Source of the DNA: Flavobacterium tructae
Lineage (GTDB): Bacteria > Bacteroidota > Bacteroidia > Flavobacteriales > Flavobacteriaceae
Reading direction: 5' to 3'
NCBI RefSeq assembly: GCF_002217475.1
Contig: NZ_MUHH01000017.1
Span: forward strand, 48,999 to 112,998
Length of the DNA stretch: 64,000 nucleotides
Every line of letters starts with the position of its first letter. Positions within the stretch are counted from its first letter, which is position 1. The notes beneath the pieces were generated by a model. It was not told the origin of the DNA. It did no database searches and saw only the letters and a list, made by a program, of their open reading frames with translations. Made by a program: the position numbers and the translations under genes. Below are positions 16,975 through 26,070 of this stretch, piece after piece.

Positions 16975-17293
16975 TGAGGTTTATTTGCTTTTGGTTGCGA
17001 ACAAAAATAGGCAAATTTATTTAAACGAATTTTCTTGTTTAAATGAATTGTTTTTGGGCCACAGATTTTGCGGATTAAACTGGTTTTCACAGTTTTTTCT
17101 TTTCGTAGAATGTCAAAAAGAAAGTGATTCCTAAGTGTAAGTAGTTTATATGTAGTGTCTTGTGTTCGGATTTAAACAGTGATACGGTTTTTGTAAATCT
17201 TCATTTTTACTTTTATAGAATAACTTTTACAAGAGCCCCAAGAAAATAAATCCGTGTAAACCAGTTTAATCCGTGTAATCCGCGGGCTGATTT
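16975..17293. other. Gene-free gap with a 16-base inverted repeat
   Basis: No open frame. Near the left end is the darA promoter element. A perfect inverted pair, CGGATTAAACTGGTTT at 17071-17086 and its complement at 17258-17273, encloses about 170 bases. The right arm is followed by ATCCGTGTAATCCGCGGG, which is text of the dispersed ATCCGCG repeat family. Confidence 0.7.
17002..17009 (-). promoter_or_regulatory. Promoter -7 element upstream of darA
   Basis: On the minus strand this reads TATTTTTG, a full match to the Bacteroidetes -7 consensus TAnnTTTG. It is 27 bases upstream of the darA start, which would give a leader of about 20 bases. I do not see a clear -33 TTG. Confidence 0.6.
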
Positions 17294-18172
17294 TTAATGA
17301 GCTTTGTTCCAGAAATCAAAATAATTGAACCATTGCAACGGATATTTTTGCAGAATAGTCTCAACGCTTTGTACATATTCTTTCAGCAATCCTTTTTCAT
17401 CACGATGTTTCGAGGCAGCTTCTCTGGCGTACAAATGATAATGTAAGTTAGGTTCTTTCATTACGTAAACAAAAACAACAGGAACTTTTAATCGTGAAGC
17501 AATTAAAAATGGACCTGCAGGGAAATTAGCTTCCTTACCTAATATATTTTCCGAAAGAGATTTGGTGCCTTCAAAGTAGCGATCGCCGGTAAAACAAACC
17601 AATTCGTTATTGGTCAAAGCAGCATTGATCTCAAAAATATGAGACAAATCGTCTTTAATGATGATAAATTTTACGGTAGGTTTTTGGGTAACGCTCTCCA
17701 GATAGTTTTTTATAGCAGAATGTTCCAAATCGGTAGTAACCAGATTGATTTGAAAATTAAGATCAATATCACCCAGGAAATGTTCGGCAATTTCGAAATT
17801 TCCAACATGAGCACTAATTAAAACACCTCCTTTTTTCTCGGCCAGAAGTTTTTTCAGTACCTCAATTCCGTCAAATTCATAAGTGAATCTGTTTCGCATT
17901 CCTGCAGAAATGGAAATTTTATCAATGATCGTCTGTCCAAAAGTATAGTAACTTTTGAAGACCATTTTTTTAGATTTGAACCAGGAATATTGAAGCCTTT
18001 CTTTAAAGTAATAGAAAATGGCTTTGTTGCTTTTTTTTAAAAACAAAAAGTAATATGAAGCAACAAAATAAAGCAGGACATAAGCAGCCTTAATACCCGC
18101 TTTTTGTATTAAAAAAACGAATATTCTATAGCCTAAAACTGTTCCTTTTGATTTGCCATCCCATTGACTCAT
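17294..18172 (-). CDS. LpxL/HtrB-type lysophospholipid acyltransferase
   Basis: 292 residues. It has the family motif SAHVGNFEIAEHFLGD (His of the HxGNxE site at about residue 120) and a later FTGDR motif, as in Kdo-lipid A acyltransferases, plus an N-terminal membrane helix at about 27-45. In flexirubin clusters such an enzyme is thought to form the ester bond between polyene acid and dialkylresorcinol. Its start overlaps the ACP stop as TAATG, giving a FabF-ACP-acyltransferase trio. Confidence 0.85.
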   Translation of the reverse strand: MSQWDGKSKGTVLGYRIFVFLIQKAGIKAAYVLLYFVASYYFLFLKKSNKAIFYYFKERLQYSWFKSKKMVFKSYYTFGQTIIDKISISAGMRNRFTYEFDGIEVLKKLLAEKKGGVLISAHVGNFEIAEHFLGDIDLNFQINLVTTDLEHSAIKNYLESVTQKPTVKFIIIKDDLSHIFEINAALTNNELVCFTGDRYFEGTKSLSENILGKEANFPAGPFLIASRLKVPVVFVYVMKEPNLHYHLYAREAASKHRDEKGLLKEYVQSVETILQKYPLQWFNYFDFWNKAH

Positions 18173-18426
18173 TAAACAGCTTTAGCTTTTAGTTTGGTTT
18201 CAATAAGGTCATAAAAATTCTGAAAAGTAGCAATTCCAACAAAATCAGCTTCTACCAGTTTTACACCAAAGTTAGATTCGATCGAGACTACTAAATCTAC
18301 ATAATCTAAACTATCTAATCCAAGTGTGTTTTTTAAATTAGCATCCGGTTCGATATCATCATTGTCTACTTCAAATTCATCAACCAAAAAACCATTAATT
18401 CTTGCTATAATCTCTTCTTTATTCAT
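18172..18426 (-). CDS. Acyl carrier protein, pigment cluster copy 2
   Basis: 84 residues with the attachment motif LGLDSLDYVDLV (Ser at about residue 38). It is acidic and of typical ACP length. It overlaps the FabF-like gene upstream by 8 bases and the acyltransferase downstream by 1 base, so it likely serves these two enzymes. Having two ACPs suggests separate carriers for different chains. Confidence 0.93.
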   Translation of the reverse strand: MNKEEIIARINGFLVDEFEVDNDDIEPDANLKNTLGLDSLDYVDLVVSIESNFGVKLVEADFVGIATFQNFYDLIETKLKAKAV

Positions 18427-19654
18427 CGTTCAATTTAAACTTTTTAACCACCAACGCAGAGTTGGTTCCTCCGAATCCGAAGGAATTGGACAAAAATATG
18501 TCAAATTTTTTGTTTAAAGTAGTTTTGACCAAATTTAATTTAGCAGCATCTTCGTCAGGATTTTCTAAATTGATGTTTGGAGCAATGAAATCGTGCTGCA
18601 TCATTAGGATAGAGTAGATTACTTCGCTTGCTCCTGCCATCCAGCATTCGTGACCTGTCATCGATTTGGTAGAACTTACATATGGATTTCTTTCTCCGAA
18701 AACTTCAAAAATAGCTTTGGCTTCATTTCCGTCTCCAACAGGAGTTGAGGTTGCGTGAGCATTTATATAATCAACATCCGTTGCTTTTAGCTGTGCATCG
18801 TCAAGCGCTCGTTGCATGGCTATAGACGGTCCTTCAACATTAGGTGTCGAGATGTGTCCGCCGTTAGAAGAGAATCCGTAACCTGCAACTTCGGCAATGA
18901 TGGTTGCGCCTCTGGCAATAGCCGATTCGTAGCTCTCCAGAATTAACGTTGCACCGCCACCACTCGGAATTAATCCGTCACGATCTTTGTCGAACGGACG
19001 GGAAGCTTTTTCCGGTTCGTTTTCTCTGGCCGAAAAAACACCCAAACCATCAAAACTGCTCATCGCATATTTATTGATTTCCTGTGCGCCTCCACAGATG
19101 ATAACGTCCTGAAATCCGCTTTTGATTAAAAAATAAGCGAGTCCTATAGAGTGTGATCCGCTGGCACAGGCTGCACTTACAGTAAGATTGATACCGCGAA
19201 GTTTAAAAATCGTTGATAAATTCATGGTTACCGTTGAATTCATCGATTTAAAAATAGCACCTGAACCTATCAAAGCGGTGTCTTTTTTATCTCTGACAAT
19301 ATCAGTAGCTTCAATAACAGCTTTAGACACACTGTCATTTCCATACATGATTCCCACTTCGCGTTCTTCAAAAAAGGCATCATCTATATTCGCATTTTTC
19401 AATGCTTCGATCGTAGCCATATAAGCATACTCGGTCTCTTCACCAATGCTCATTCGCTGTCTGCGGGTCAATAAATTTTTTAAATCAGCCTTCGGAACCA
19501 TTCCCGTTAGGGCCGATTGGAAACCAAATTCTTTTCTTTCAGAATCAAACTGAATACCTGATTTTCCCTGGTATAAAGATTCCTTTACTTCATCTAAAGA
19601 AGTTCCGATACAAGAATAAATTCCCATTCCAGTAATTACAACTCTTTTATTCAT
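18419..19654 (-). CDS. Beta-ketoacyl-ACP synthase II (FabF-like), pigment cluster
   Basis: 411 residues, the most FabF-like of the cluster enzymes. The triad is intact: Cys163 in SAACASG, His300 in NAHATSTP and His335 in MTGHECW. The usual HGTST has become HATST, a small change seen in secondary FabF copies. It overlaps the ACP gene by 8 bases. It may extend the chains of the dialkylresorcinol or the polyene. A 138-base gap separates it from fabG. Confidence 0.92.
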   Translation of the reverse strand: MNKRVVITGMGIYSCIGTSLDEVKESLYQGKSGIQFDSERKEFGFQSALTGMVPKADLKNLLTRRQRMSIGEETEYAYMATIEALKNANIDDAFFEEREVGIMYGNDSVSKAVIEATDIVRDKKDTALIGSGAIFKSMNSTVTMNLSTIFKLRGINLTVSAACASGSHSIGLAYFLIKSGFQDVIICGGAQEINKYAMSSFDGLGVFSARENEPEKASRPFDKDRDGLIPSGGGATLILESYESAIARGATIIAEVAGYGFSSNGGHISTPNVEGPSIAMQRALDDAQLKATDVDYINAHATSTPVGDGNEAKAIFEVFGERNPYVSSTKSMTGHECWMAGASEVIYSILMMQHDFIAPNINLENPDEDAAKLNLVKTTLNKKFDIFLSNSFGFGGTNSALVVKKFKLNDE

Positions 19655-19792
19655 GGTGGTATTTCAAAGTATTTTCTATCCTTAAAGTGTATTTTTTTGA
19701 AGTTTTGTTAATAAAACTTCGGGGCTCTGCGTCTTTGTGAGCAATTTTTGACGTTTAAAAAAACTTAAAACAATCTCACAAACATAGGATTA

Positions 19793-20524
19793 TTAAGAAT
19801 ATATTCCTCCATTTATATTGATAATCTCTCCTGTAATGTAACTTGATTTTTTTGAAATCAAAAAGCTTACCAAATCTGCAACTTCCTCCGCTTCTCCAAA
19901 ACGGTTTACCGGAATCAGCTTTAATAATTCTTTTTCATCCAGTTCACTGGTCATGTCCGTTTTAATAAAACCGGGTGCAACAGCATTTACAGTAATATTT
20001 CGTTTGGCAACTTCCTGAGCCAGTGCCTTGGTTGCTGCAACAATTGCGCCTTTTGCTGCCGAATAATTCGTTTGTCCGGCTGTTCCTTTTACTCCTGAAA
20101 CAGAAACCATATTAACAATTCGGCCGTATTTATTGCGCAGCATTTTTTGAATAAAAAACTGTGTAACATTAAAAAATCCGTTTAAACTCGTGTTTACTAC
20201 ACCGTTCCAGTCTTCGGGACTCATCCACATAAAAAGACCATCTTTTGTAATTCCGGCATTGTTTACAATTGCCTCTACAATTGCTTCCGGATTAGCTTCC
20301 TGCCATTGTGTTAGCGTTTTTTGTACGTCTTCAAAATTGGAAACATCAAAACCTAAGATTTCTCCCGTTGCTCCTAGTTTTTGTATTTCCTGAAGTGTTA
20401 CTTCAGCAGCTGTTTTATTCGAGTGATAGTTAATCAGGATATGATAATTTGCATCAACGGCTAATTTTTTACAAATAGCACTTCCAATTCCTCGTGAACC
20501 GCCAGTTACTAATACACATTTCAT
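19793..20524 (-). CDS. fabG: 3-oxoacyl-ACP reductase (FabG), pigment cluster
   Basis: 243 residues of short-chain dehydrogenase fold: TGGSRGIG at 7-14 (NADPH site), NNAGITKDG, Ser in VSVSGVKG, and the catalytic YSAAKGA (Tyr and Lys). It reduces beta-keto groups made by the condensing enzymes, the step before dehydration in polyene formation. It is the only reductase in the cluster part seen here, so it probably serves all elongation cycles. Confidence 0.93.
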   Translation of the reverse strand: MKCVLVTGGSRGIGSAICKKLAVDANYHILINYHSNKTAAEVTLQEIQKLGATGEILGFDVSNFEDVQKTLTQWQEANPEAIVEAIVNNAGITKDGLFMWMSPEDWNGVVNTSLNGFFNVTQFFIQKMLRNKYGRIVNMVSVSGVKGTAGQTNYSAAKGAIVAATKALAQEVAKRNITVNAVAPGFIKTDMTSELDEKELLKLIPVNRFGEAEEVADLVSFLISKKSSYITGEIININGGIYS

Positions 20525-20606
20525 ATTCAGAATTTATTTTTATTTGTTCGGTATAAAATCACTTTTTTTAGCAATTTCATTTGCAGAACTTATTGGTTAA
20601 TAGGTT

Positions 20607-21842
20607 TTATTTCTTCTTTTTGGCTACCGGTTTTTTGGTAGTTTTTGTCTCTGACTTTTCAGTCGTTTTGGCTTCAGCTTTTGGTTTCTCTGCGGCGATT
20701 TCTGCTGTGCTGATTCTTTCTTTTGATTGTGAAAATAGTTCGGCATTTTCAAACCATTGGTTGCCTAATACCGTTCCATCTGGTTTTAAGAAACCCCATT
20801 TCCCTTCATTTTTTACTCGGGCCAGACCATCGATAAAGCCTTTGTCTTGTTTTACGAACAGCGCAATAACAAAACCATTTGCTGTAATATTGTATTGGGT
20901 TGGAATAACTAATTTTCCGGTTTGATTGATGAATCCCCAGTTTTTTTCTTTTACAGGAGCCAGTCCATCAGCACTAAAAACTTCGGCATCGCTGTAGGTA
21001 GGTTCAATTACAAATTCAGCTTTCGGATTGATATACCCCCATTTTGAACCTACACAAACCGGAGCTAAACTTTTTGAAAACGCTTTCACCTTGTCATAAA
21101 TTGGAGTAATTACCCAATTTCCTTTTAAGTCAATGAATCCAATTTTGCCATTTTTCTTGGCGTATGTAAGATCCTGCGTGTCAAAATCCCAGATTTTTTC
21201 AGCTCCGTCAACAGGAATAAAACTTCCTGAACTAACAATTCCAAAGGTTTTATCTTTTCTTGCCCAGCTTGTGTTCTTGAAATAATTGCCTATTTCTTCA
21301 TACGCAGGCTCGATCATTTCTTTACCGGAAGTATTAATAATTCCCCATTTTTTATTGTTTTCAACTCTGGCAAAACCGTTTTCAAAAGATTTGATCTGAT
21401 CGTATTTTGGTTCTAAAACAACAGTCATTTTCGAATTGATTAATCCTACTTTGCCATTTTGTCGAATGAACGCTACGCCATTTTCGAAATCAAAAAGTTT
21501 GTCTGATACAGGAGCGTTTTGAATTTCTCCTTTTGTATTGATATAAACCCAGTCTTTGTCTTTTTGTACAACTGCAATTCCGCTGTTGAAATCTTTAACA
21601 TTTTTAAAATCTGCCGGAATTACCCAGGCTCCTTTAGCATCTATAAACCCCCATTTTCCATTATTTTCCACAGCTGCCAATCCTTCAGAAAAGCTTCTTG
21701 CGGATTTATACTGAGGTTCAATTTTAAAATTTCCGTCTTTGGAAAGATATCCAATTTTTGAATCTTTTTTAACTAACGCCAATTCCTGACTATTAACAAA
21801 TTGAATAGTGAATGCAAATAAAATAATAAGTGTCTTTTTCAT
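20607..21842 (-). CDS. WG-repeat (KWG) secreted protein
   Basis: 411 residues with a signal peptide (LIILFAFTIQFVNSQ) and about ten WG repeats of the form KWGFIDxxGxWVIxPxY from residue 25 to 375, which fold as beta strands in a repeat or propeller. The C-terminus is a Lys/Thr/Glu-rich tail ending in KKPVAKKKK. No catalytic motif. It lies between TAL and fabG on the same strand, 39 bases from TAL, so it probably shares the pigment transcript. Role unknown. Confidence 0.85.
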   Translation of the reverse strand: MKKTLIILFAFTIQFVNSQELALVKKDSKIGYLSKDGNFKIEPQYKSARSFSEGLAAVENNGKWGFIDAKGAWVIPADFKNVKDFNSGIAVVQKDKDWVYINTKGEIQNAPVSDKLFDFENGVAFIRQNGKVGLINSKMTVVLEPKYDQIKSFENGFARVENNKKWGIINTSGKEMIEPAYEEIGNYFKNTSWARKDKTFGIVSSGSFIPVDGAEKIWDFDTQDLTYAKKNGKIGFIDLKGNWVITPIYDKVKAFSKSLAPVCVGSKWGYINPKAEFVIEPTYSDAEVFSADGLAPVKEKNWGFINQTGKLVIPTQYNITANGFVIALFVKQDKGFIDGLARVKNEGKWGFLKPDGTVLGNQWFENAELFSQSKERISTAEIAAEKPKAEAKTTEKSETKTTKKPVAKKKK

Positions 21843-21881
21843 GATTTTAAAGGTTCAATATTAATAATGTAAAAATAAGTA

Positions 21882-23402
21882 TTAACTGTGAATCAGGTAA
21901 TCTTTTACTTTCTGAACAAAAGGATACATCACCTGATCTTCTTTAAATTCAGGAATAATGTTTCGGATATCGTCATACCATTTTTTGGTAACGGATGAAA
22001 TTTTATCTTTTTGTCCTAAATAATCAATAGCCTGAACGATGGTGATCATTTCGATACCTAAAACTTCAAAGGAATTTTCGATTACTTTTGAAGTAATAAC
22101 GGCAGCATTGGTACCCATACTTACAATGTCCTGATTGTCGTTGTTGTTCGGGATGCTGTGAACGTACATCGGGTTAGACAACATCTGGCTTTCGGCAGTG
22201 GTTGAGGTAGCGGTAAACTGAACCCCCTGCATTCCGAAATTGAATCCTAAAGTTCCTAAGTTAACAAACGGAGGAAGGATTTCGTTGATTTTTGAATTCA
22301 GTAAATAATTCAGCTGACGTTCTGCCAGCATGGTTAGTTTGGTAATAACAATTTTTAGTTTATCCATTTCAAGCGAGATATAATCGCCGTGGAAATTTCC
22401 TCCGTGATAAACGTGTTTGTTTTTTACATCTATAATAGGATTGTCGTTTGCCGAGTTAAATTCGTCTTCAAGAATTGAAGCGACATTGTTTATAGTTTCT
22501 AAAACCGGTCCTAAAATTTGAGGAACACAACGCAAAGAATAGTATTCCTGAACTTTTTCTTTGAAGATTTCTTCGGTGTTTTCTCCAGAATATAAGTGAT
22601 CTTCTCTTTTACGGATCAAGGTACTGTCTGAAAGATTTTGTCTCATTCTTGAGGCTACTTCCTGTTGTCCTTTATGACGTTTGGTTTGGTTTAATTCTTC
22701 AGAGAAATGATCGTCGTATGCCTGAACCAATTCGTTGATTGCGCAGGAACATTTTAAAGACCAGTCTAATAATTTTTTGGCAAGATGTACATTTACAACT
22801 CCAATTCCGGTCATTACCGAAGTTCCGTTGATTAAAGCCAGACCTTCTCTGATTTCTACCTGAATAGGTTTTAAACCTTCAATTTCGAAAACTTCAGCGG
22901 TTGATCTTCTGTCTCCTTTATAAAAAACTTCGCCTTCGCCAATTAAAACCAAAGCTAAGTGTGATAATTGTACTAAATCTCCGCTGGCACCTACACCGCC
23001 ATGCTCAAAAATAAGAGGAGTAATGTCTTTGTTGATCAGCTCTGCCATCAGATGAATTACAGAAGGATGAACCCCTGAATTACCTAATGATAAAGTGTTT
23101 AAACGAGCCAAAATTGCTGCTTTCGCACAAACAGGGCTTAAAGGTTTTCCCGTTCCCGAAGAGTGGCTTCGGATTAAATTGTATTGTAATTGTATTTGAT
23201 CAGATTCTTTAATTCTATATTGGGCCATTGGTCCGAAACCAGTGTTGACACCATATATTACTTTGTTTCCTGAAAATTCTTTTAGGAAATTGAAGCTTTC
23301 ATTCACTCTGTTTAAAACAATATCGCTGATGACAACTTTATTATTTCCAAAAATAATAGACTCGAATTCTGCTAAACTTAAATATTCATTAATTGTGTTC
23401 AT
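21882..23402 (-). CDS. Tyrosine ammonia-lyase (HAL/PAL family)
   Basis: 506 residues. The MIO cofactor triad is Ala-Ser-Gly at 139-141 (GGVGASGDL), the catalytic Tyr lies in IYGVNTGFG at about 50, and substrate-loop residues read LIRSHSSGTGKP with His80, as in bacterial tyrosine-preferring enzymes. From memory it is almost identical to the characterised F. johnsoniae TAL of the same length. It deaminates tyrosine to p-coumarate, the aryl starter of flexirubin polyenes. It is transcribed divergently from the halogenase-like gene. Confidence 0.94.
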   Translation of the reverse strand: MNTINEYLSLAEFESIIFGNNKVVISDIVLNRVNESFNFLKEFSGNKVIYGVNTGFGPMAQYRIKESDQIQLQYNLIRSHSSGTGKPLSPVCAKAAILARLNTLSLGNSGVHPSVIHLMAELINKDITPLIFEHGGVGASGDLVQLSHLALVLIGEGEVFYKGDRRSTAEVFEIEGLKPIQVEIREGLALINGTSVMTGIGVVNVHLAKKLLDWSLKCSCAINELVQAYDDHFSEELNQTKRHKGQQEVASRMRQNLSDSTLIRKREDHLYSGENTEEIFKEKVQEYYSLRCVPQILGPVLETINNVASILEDEFNSANDNPIIDVKNKHVYHGGNFHGDYISLEMDKLKIVITKLTMLAERQLNYLLNSKINEILPPFVNLGTLGFNFGMQGVQFTATSTTAESQMLSNPMYVHSIPNNNDNQDIVSMGTNAAVITSKVIENSFEVLGIEMITIVQAIDYLGQKDKISSVTKKWYDDIRNIIPEFKEDQVMYPFVQKVKDYLIHS

Positions 23403-23438
23403 TAAATCGTTTTTGGTTGTGCTAATTTAATTTTATTT

Positions 23439-23464
23439 ATCAAAATAAATGTAGTTATTTTGAT
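23439..23464. promoter_or_regulatory. Palindromic operator candidate between TAL and halogenase genes
   Basis: A perfect 10-base inverted repeat, ATCAAAATAA and TTATTTTGAT with a 6-base spacer, sits in the 101-base gap between the two divergent starts. Each arm includes a TTATTTTG word resembling a -7 element on its own strand. A regulator bound here could control both genes. No cluster regulator gene is visible in the window. Confidence 0.5.
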
Positions 23465-23503
23465 GATGGCAAATGTAGGTTAATAATTGATAATAATATT
23501 AAT

Positions 23504-24754
23504 ATGATAAAGGAGTTTGTTGATGTTTTAGTCATTGGCGCAGGACCATCAGGATGTGTCTCGGCATCGTATCTTCACAAAAACAACATTAAGATAAAAG
23601 TAGTTGAAAAAACAAAGTTTCCAAGACTTGTAGTAGGGGAAAGTCTGATTCCTCGAGTAATGGATCATTTTGCTGAGGCTGAGCTTTTTGAGAGTTTGGA
23701 TGCGATGAATTTTGAGAAAAAACTTGGCGCTCGTTTTATCAGAGGAGAAGAAATTTGTGTTTTTGATTTCAGCAAAAAATTTGGTGAAGGCTGGGACTGG
23801 ACCTGGCAGGTACCGCGTGCTGATTTTGACAACACCATGGCGCAGGAAGTGATTAGAAAAGGAATTGATCTGGAATTTGAAACAGAGGTTCTGGAGGTTT
23901 CTTTTGAGGGTAAAAACTCTAAAACAATTGTAAAAGATAAGGATGGAAACCTAAAAGAAATACACGCTAAATTCATTATTGATTCCAGTGGATACGGCCG
24001 TGTTTTACCAAGACTTTTAGACTTGGACACCCCATCAAAATTAGATCCGCATTCTTCGATATTTACACATGTAAAAGATATTAACAGAGAAGAAGGAGAA
24101 GAGGGAACTCAAATCTCCTTTGATATTCTGGAAACCGAAGTTTGGTTATGGGTAATTCCTTTCTCAAACGGAAATACGAGTCTGGGGGTTGTAGGACCAA
24201 CCGATTTTATTAATTCGCTTTCAGAAAATAAAGACAATGCCGCTGCTTTAAGAAATGCGATTCAGAAATCAGATTATTATATTAAAAGATTTAAAGGAAC
24301 AGAATTTTTGTTTGAGCCGGTAAAATTGGAGAATTATTCAAGAGCGGTAAAAAGAATGTACGGTGATGGTTTTGCCCTGACCGGAAACAGTTCTGAATTT
24401 TTAGATCCGGTATTTTCATCTGGAGTGGCCTTTGCAACCGAATCCGGAATGTTGGCGGCTAAATTGTACCTTAAAGAATCTCAGGGAATCGAAGTAGACT
24501 GGGAAACAGAATTTACCGGATATATGAAAAGGGGGATAGCTGTTTTTACCACGTATGTACAGGAATGGTACACTGGGAATCTTCAGACTTTGTTTTTTCA
24601 TCAGCCGGAAAACCCGGATGTGAAAGAAAAGATCTGTTCGGTATTGGCAGGATATGTCTGGAACGAAGAAAATCCGTTTGTGAAGAAACACGATCACGTA
24701 ATTAAAAATATGGCGTATTTACTAAATATGCAAAAAGAACAAAGCCCTGAATAA
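23504..24754 (+). CDS. FAD-dependent halogenase-like oxidoreductase
   Basis: 416 residues. The FAD motif GAGPSG is at 12-17, GESLIPR follows at 45-51, and WLWVIPF at 214-220 corresponds to the WxWxIP motif of flavin-dependent halogenases. A Lys pair at 72-73 (EKKLGARF) is near where these enzymes carry the catalytic Lys. Some flexirubins are chlorinated on the aryl ring, so halogenation is plausible; ring hydroxylation is the alternative. It is the only plus-strand gene of the pigment region and ends in an intrinsic terminator. Confidence 0.85.
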   Translation: MIKEFVDVLVIGAGPSGCVSASYLHKNNIKIKVVEKTKFPRLVVGESLIPRVMDHFAEAELFESLDAMNFEKKLGARFIRGEEICVFDFSKKFGEGWDWTWQVPRADFDNTMAQEVIRKGIDLEFETEVLEVSFEGKNSKTIVKDKDGNLKEIHAKFIIDSSGYGRVLPRLLDLDTPSKLDPHSSIFTHVKDINREEGEEGTQISFDILETEVWLWVIPFSNGNTSLGVVGPTDFINSLSENKDNAAALRNAIQKSDYYIKRFKGTEFLFEPVKLENYSRAVKRMYGDGFALTGNSSEFLDPVFSSGVAFATESGMLAAKLYLKESQGIEVDWETEFTGYMKRGIAVFTTYVQEWYTGNLQTLFFHQPENPDVKEKICSVLAGYVWNEENPFVKKHDHVIKNMAYLLNMQKEQSPE

Positions 24755-24764
24755 TCAGGGCTTT
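24741..24764 (+). terminator. Intrinsic terminator of the halogenase-like gene
   Basis: AAAGCCCTGA, a four-base loop and TCAGGGCTTT, followed by TGTTT. The left arm overlaps the last codons and the stop at 24752-24754. Confidence 0.85.
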
Positions 24765-24779
24765 TGTTTAGATGATTGT

Positions 24780-25060
24780 TTCATTGCAGCGTCATATTTC
24801 GCCCTTACAGGGCTCTAATTTATAAATAAACCTTTTATTTCTATAAATATGTTATCCCTCCGGGATATAAAAAAAGGGAAGTAGTTTTTTTAGTTAGAAA
24901 ATTACTGTTATTTGCTCCAGCGGAGCAAAATCTTTATAGCAAATAGATTTATACGGGGAAGAAAGCACCAGCGGATTGCTCCATCGGAGCAAAATATTTA
25001 TAGATTCCGGAGGAGCGGCATATTTTAGGTTTTATCGTTTTTTAAAATCAATATAGGGTA
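24780..25060. repeat. GCTCC(n)GGAGC palindromic intergenic repeats
   Basis: This gap holds TTTGCTCCAGCGGAGCAAAA at about 24910 and TTGCTCCATCGGAGCAAAA at about 24978, each followed by a T/A-rich CTTTATAG or ATTTATAG word, plus a related TTCCGGAGGAGCGGC at about 25005 and CCCTCCGGGATA at about 24855. They are short palindromes of the REP type. No open frame. Confidence 0.75.
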
Positions 25061-25063
25061 ATA

Positions 25064-25097
25064 AAGAGGAGAGCTGTCATAAAACAGCTCTCCTCTT
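25064..25097 (-). terminator. Terminator hairpin of the 201-residue secreted protein gene
   Basis: A 14-base perfect stem (AAGAGGAGAGCTGT and its complement) around a six-base loop lies just after the stop on the minus strand. The T-run after it is short. Confidence 0.75.
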
Positions 25098-25103
25098 ATC
25101 GTT

Positions 25104-25709
25104 TTATTTATATGCTTTTTTTACTATCAGTTTAGACATTGATTTTGCTGTTTTGGCGAAACCTTCACCAATTCTGGTTTCGTTACTGAAATTACTGCCC
25201 CATTGATCACCCGGAGCTTCTTCGCTTGTAATTTCTAAAAGGACATTTGATTTATTAGCAGTTTCAACAAATTTTAAGTTGGTTGTTACTTTTGCGGGCT
25301 GCTTCATAATTCCGGCATCCCAACCCGGATAGATCCATACTGCAGTCACGATTAAAGTATAAGGAGTTTTTAAATTTTCCTGAAAGTTCAAATCCTTTTT
25401 TTCTTTGGTTAAAACAATATTGGCAATTTCTAAAAATTTAGGCGTCCAGATTTGGTCTTTTGCACTAATCCATTTTTTTTCCCAGATGTTTCCGTTGCCT
25501 TTTGCCTTTTGATCTAACTCGGCTTTATGCTCCTGGACATACTGTGCTTCCGATTTTTTTTCCTTCATCATCGTGAAGTTGCTGTAATCAAATTCGGTAT
25601 TGATTTCTTTCTGATCTTTTAAGAAATCAAAGTTTCCTTTTACTACTTTCATGTCCTGTGCAAAAGCTGCTCCGGAAATAATAAATAAAGCAAAGATTAA
25701 TTTTTTCAT
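25104..25709 (-). CDS. Hypothetical secreted protein
   Basis: 201 residues with a signal peptide (LIFALFIISGAAFAQ). The mature part has NFDFLKDQKEIN, NIWEKKWISAKDQIW and a C-terminal SKLIVKKAYK; no motif I can assign. The middle (YTLIVTAVWIYPGWDAGIM) is hydrophobic but looks like beta strands rather than a membrane helix. It has its own terminator and is followed by repeats, so it is probably a single-gene unit and may or may not belong to the pigment region. Confidence 0.72.
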   Translation of the reverse strand: MKKLIFALFIISGAAFAQDMKVVKGNFDFLKDQKEINTEFDYSNFTMMKEKKSEAQYVQEHKAELDQKAKGNGNIWEKKWISAKDQIWTPKFLEIANIVLTKEKKDLNFQENLKTPYTLIVTAVWIYPGWDAGIMKQPAKVTTNLKFVETANKSNVLLEITSEEAPGDQWGSNFSNETRIGEGFAKTAKSMSKLIVKKAYK

Positions 25710-25821
25710 TTTTTGTTTTGTTTTTGGTTAATTAGTGTGTTAAAAGTAATTAAAATGTTTGTACAAATATTTTTCCTGTTAAAATAAAATCATCTATACG
25801 CTAAAGTTAAAAATGGTTTTT

Positions 25822-25990
25822 ACCGCTAAGAGAGCAAAGGTTTACGCAAGGAGGTTGTAACAAATTATTTTTTTATTCCAATTTGTTTCAAAAGCTGTAA
25901 CAATTTTTATAAAATTTCAATTTTGTTTCAAAAGCTGTAACAAAATATTTTTATTTCCTGTTTTGTTACAAAAACTTTGAAAAGGTAACA
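25822..25990 (+). repeat. Dispersed 165-base repeat, copy 1
   Basis: Starts with ACCGCTAAGAGAGCAAAGG and TTTACGCAAGG, then has three phased words of the type TTTCAAAAGCTGTAACAA with A/T-rich spacers. The whole block matches 44855-45017 in inverted orientation over nearly all its length. The remaining part of the gap from 25710 to 25821 shows nothing more. Confidence 0.85.
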
Positions 25991-26010
25991 GATACACCAA
26001 AACAAAAAAA

Positions 26011-26030
26011 GAGGCGTTAGTAAACGCCTC
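26011..26030 (-). terminator. Intrinsic terminator of the T9SS protein gene
   Basis: GAGGCGTT and AACGCCTC around a four-base loop; on the minus strand it is followed by TTTTTTTG. It lies 40 bases past the stop of the large secreted protein. Confidence 0.88.
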
Positions 26031-26070
26031 CTTTATTATCTAAAAAATAATTTTAGGTTTAAGATCCTGT

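Noticed and set aside
25856-25990. Possible transposon end because of the phased inverted words
   Set aside because: No transposase, no target duplication and no terminal repeats found; kept only as a dispersed repeat.
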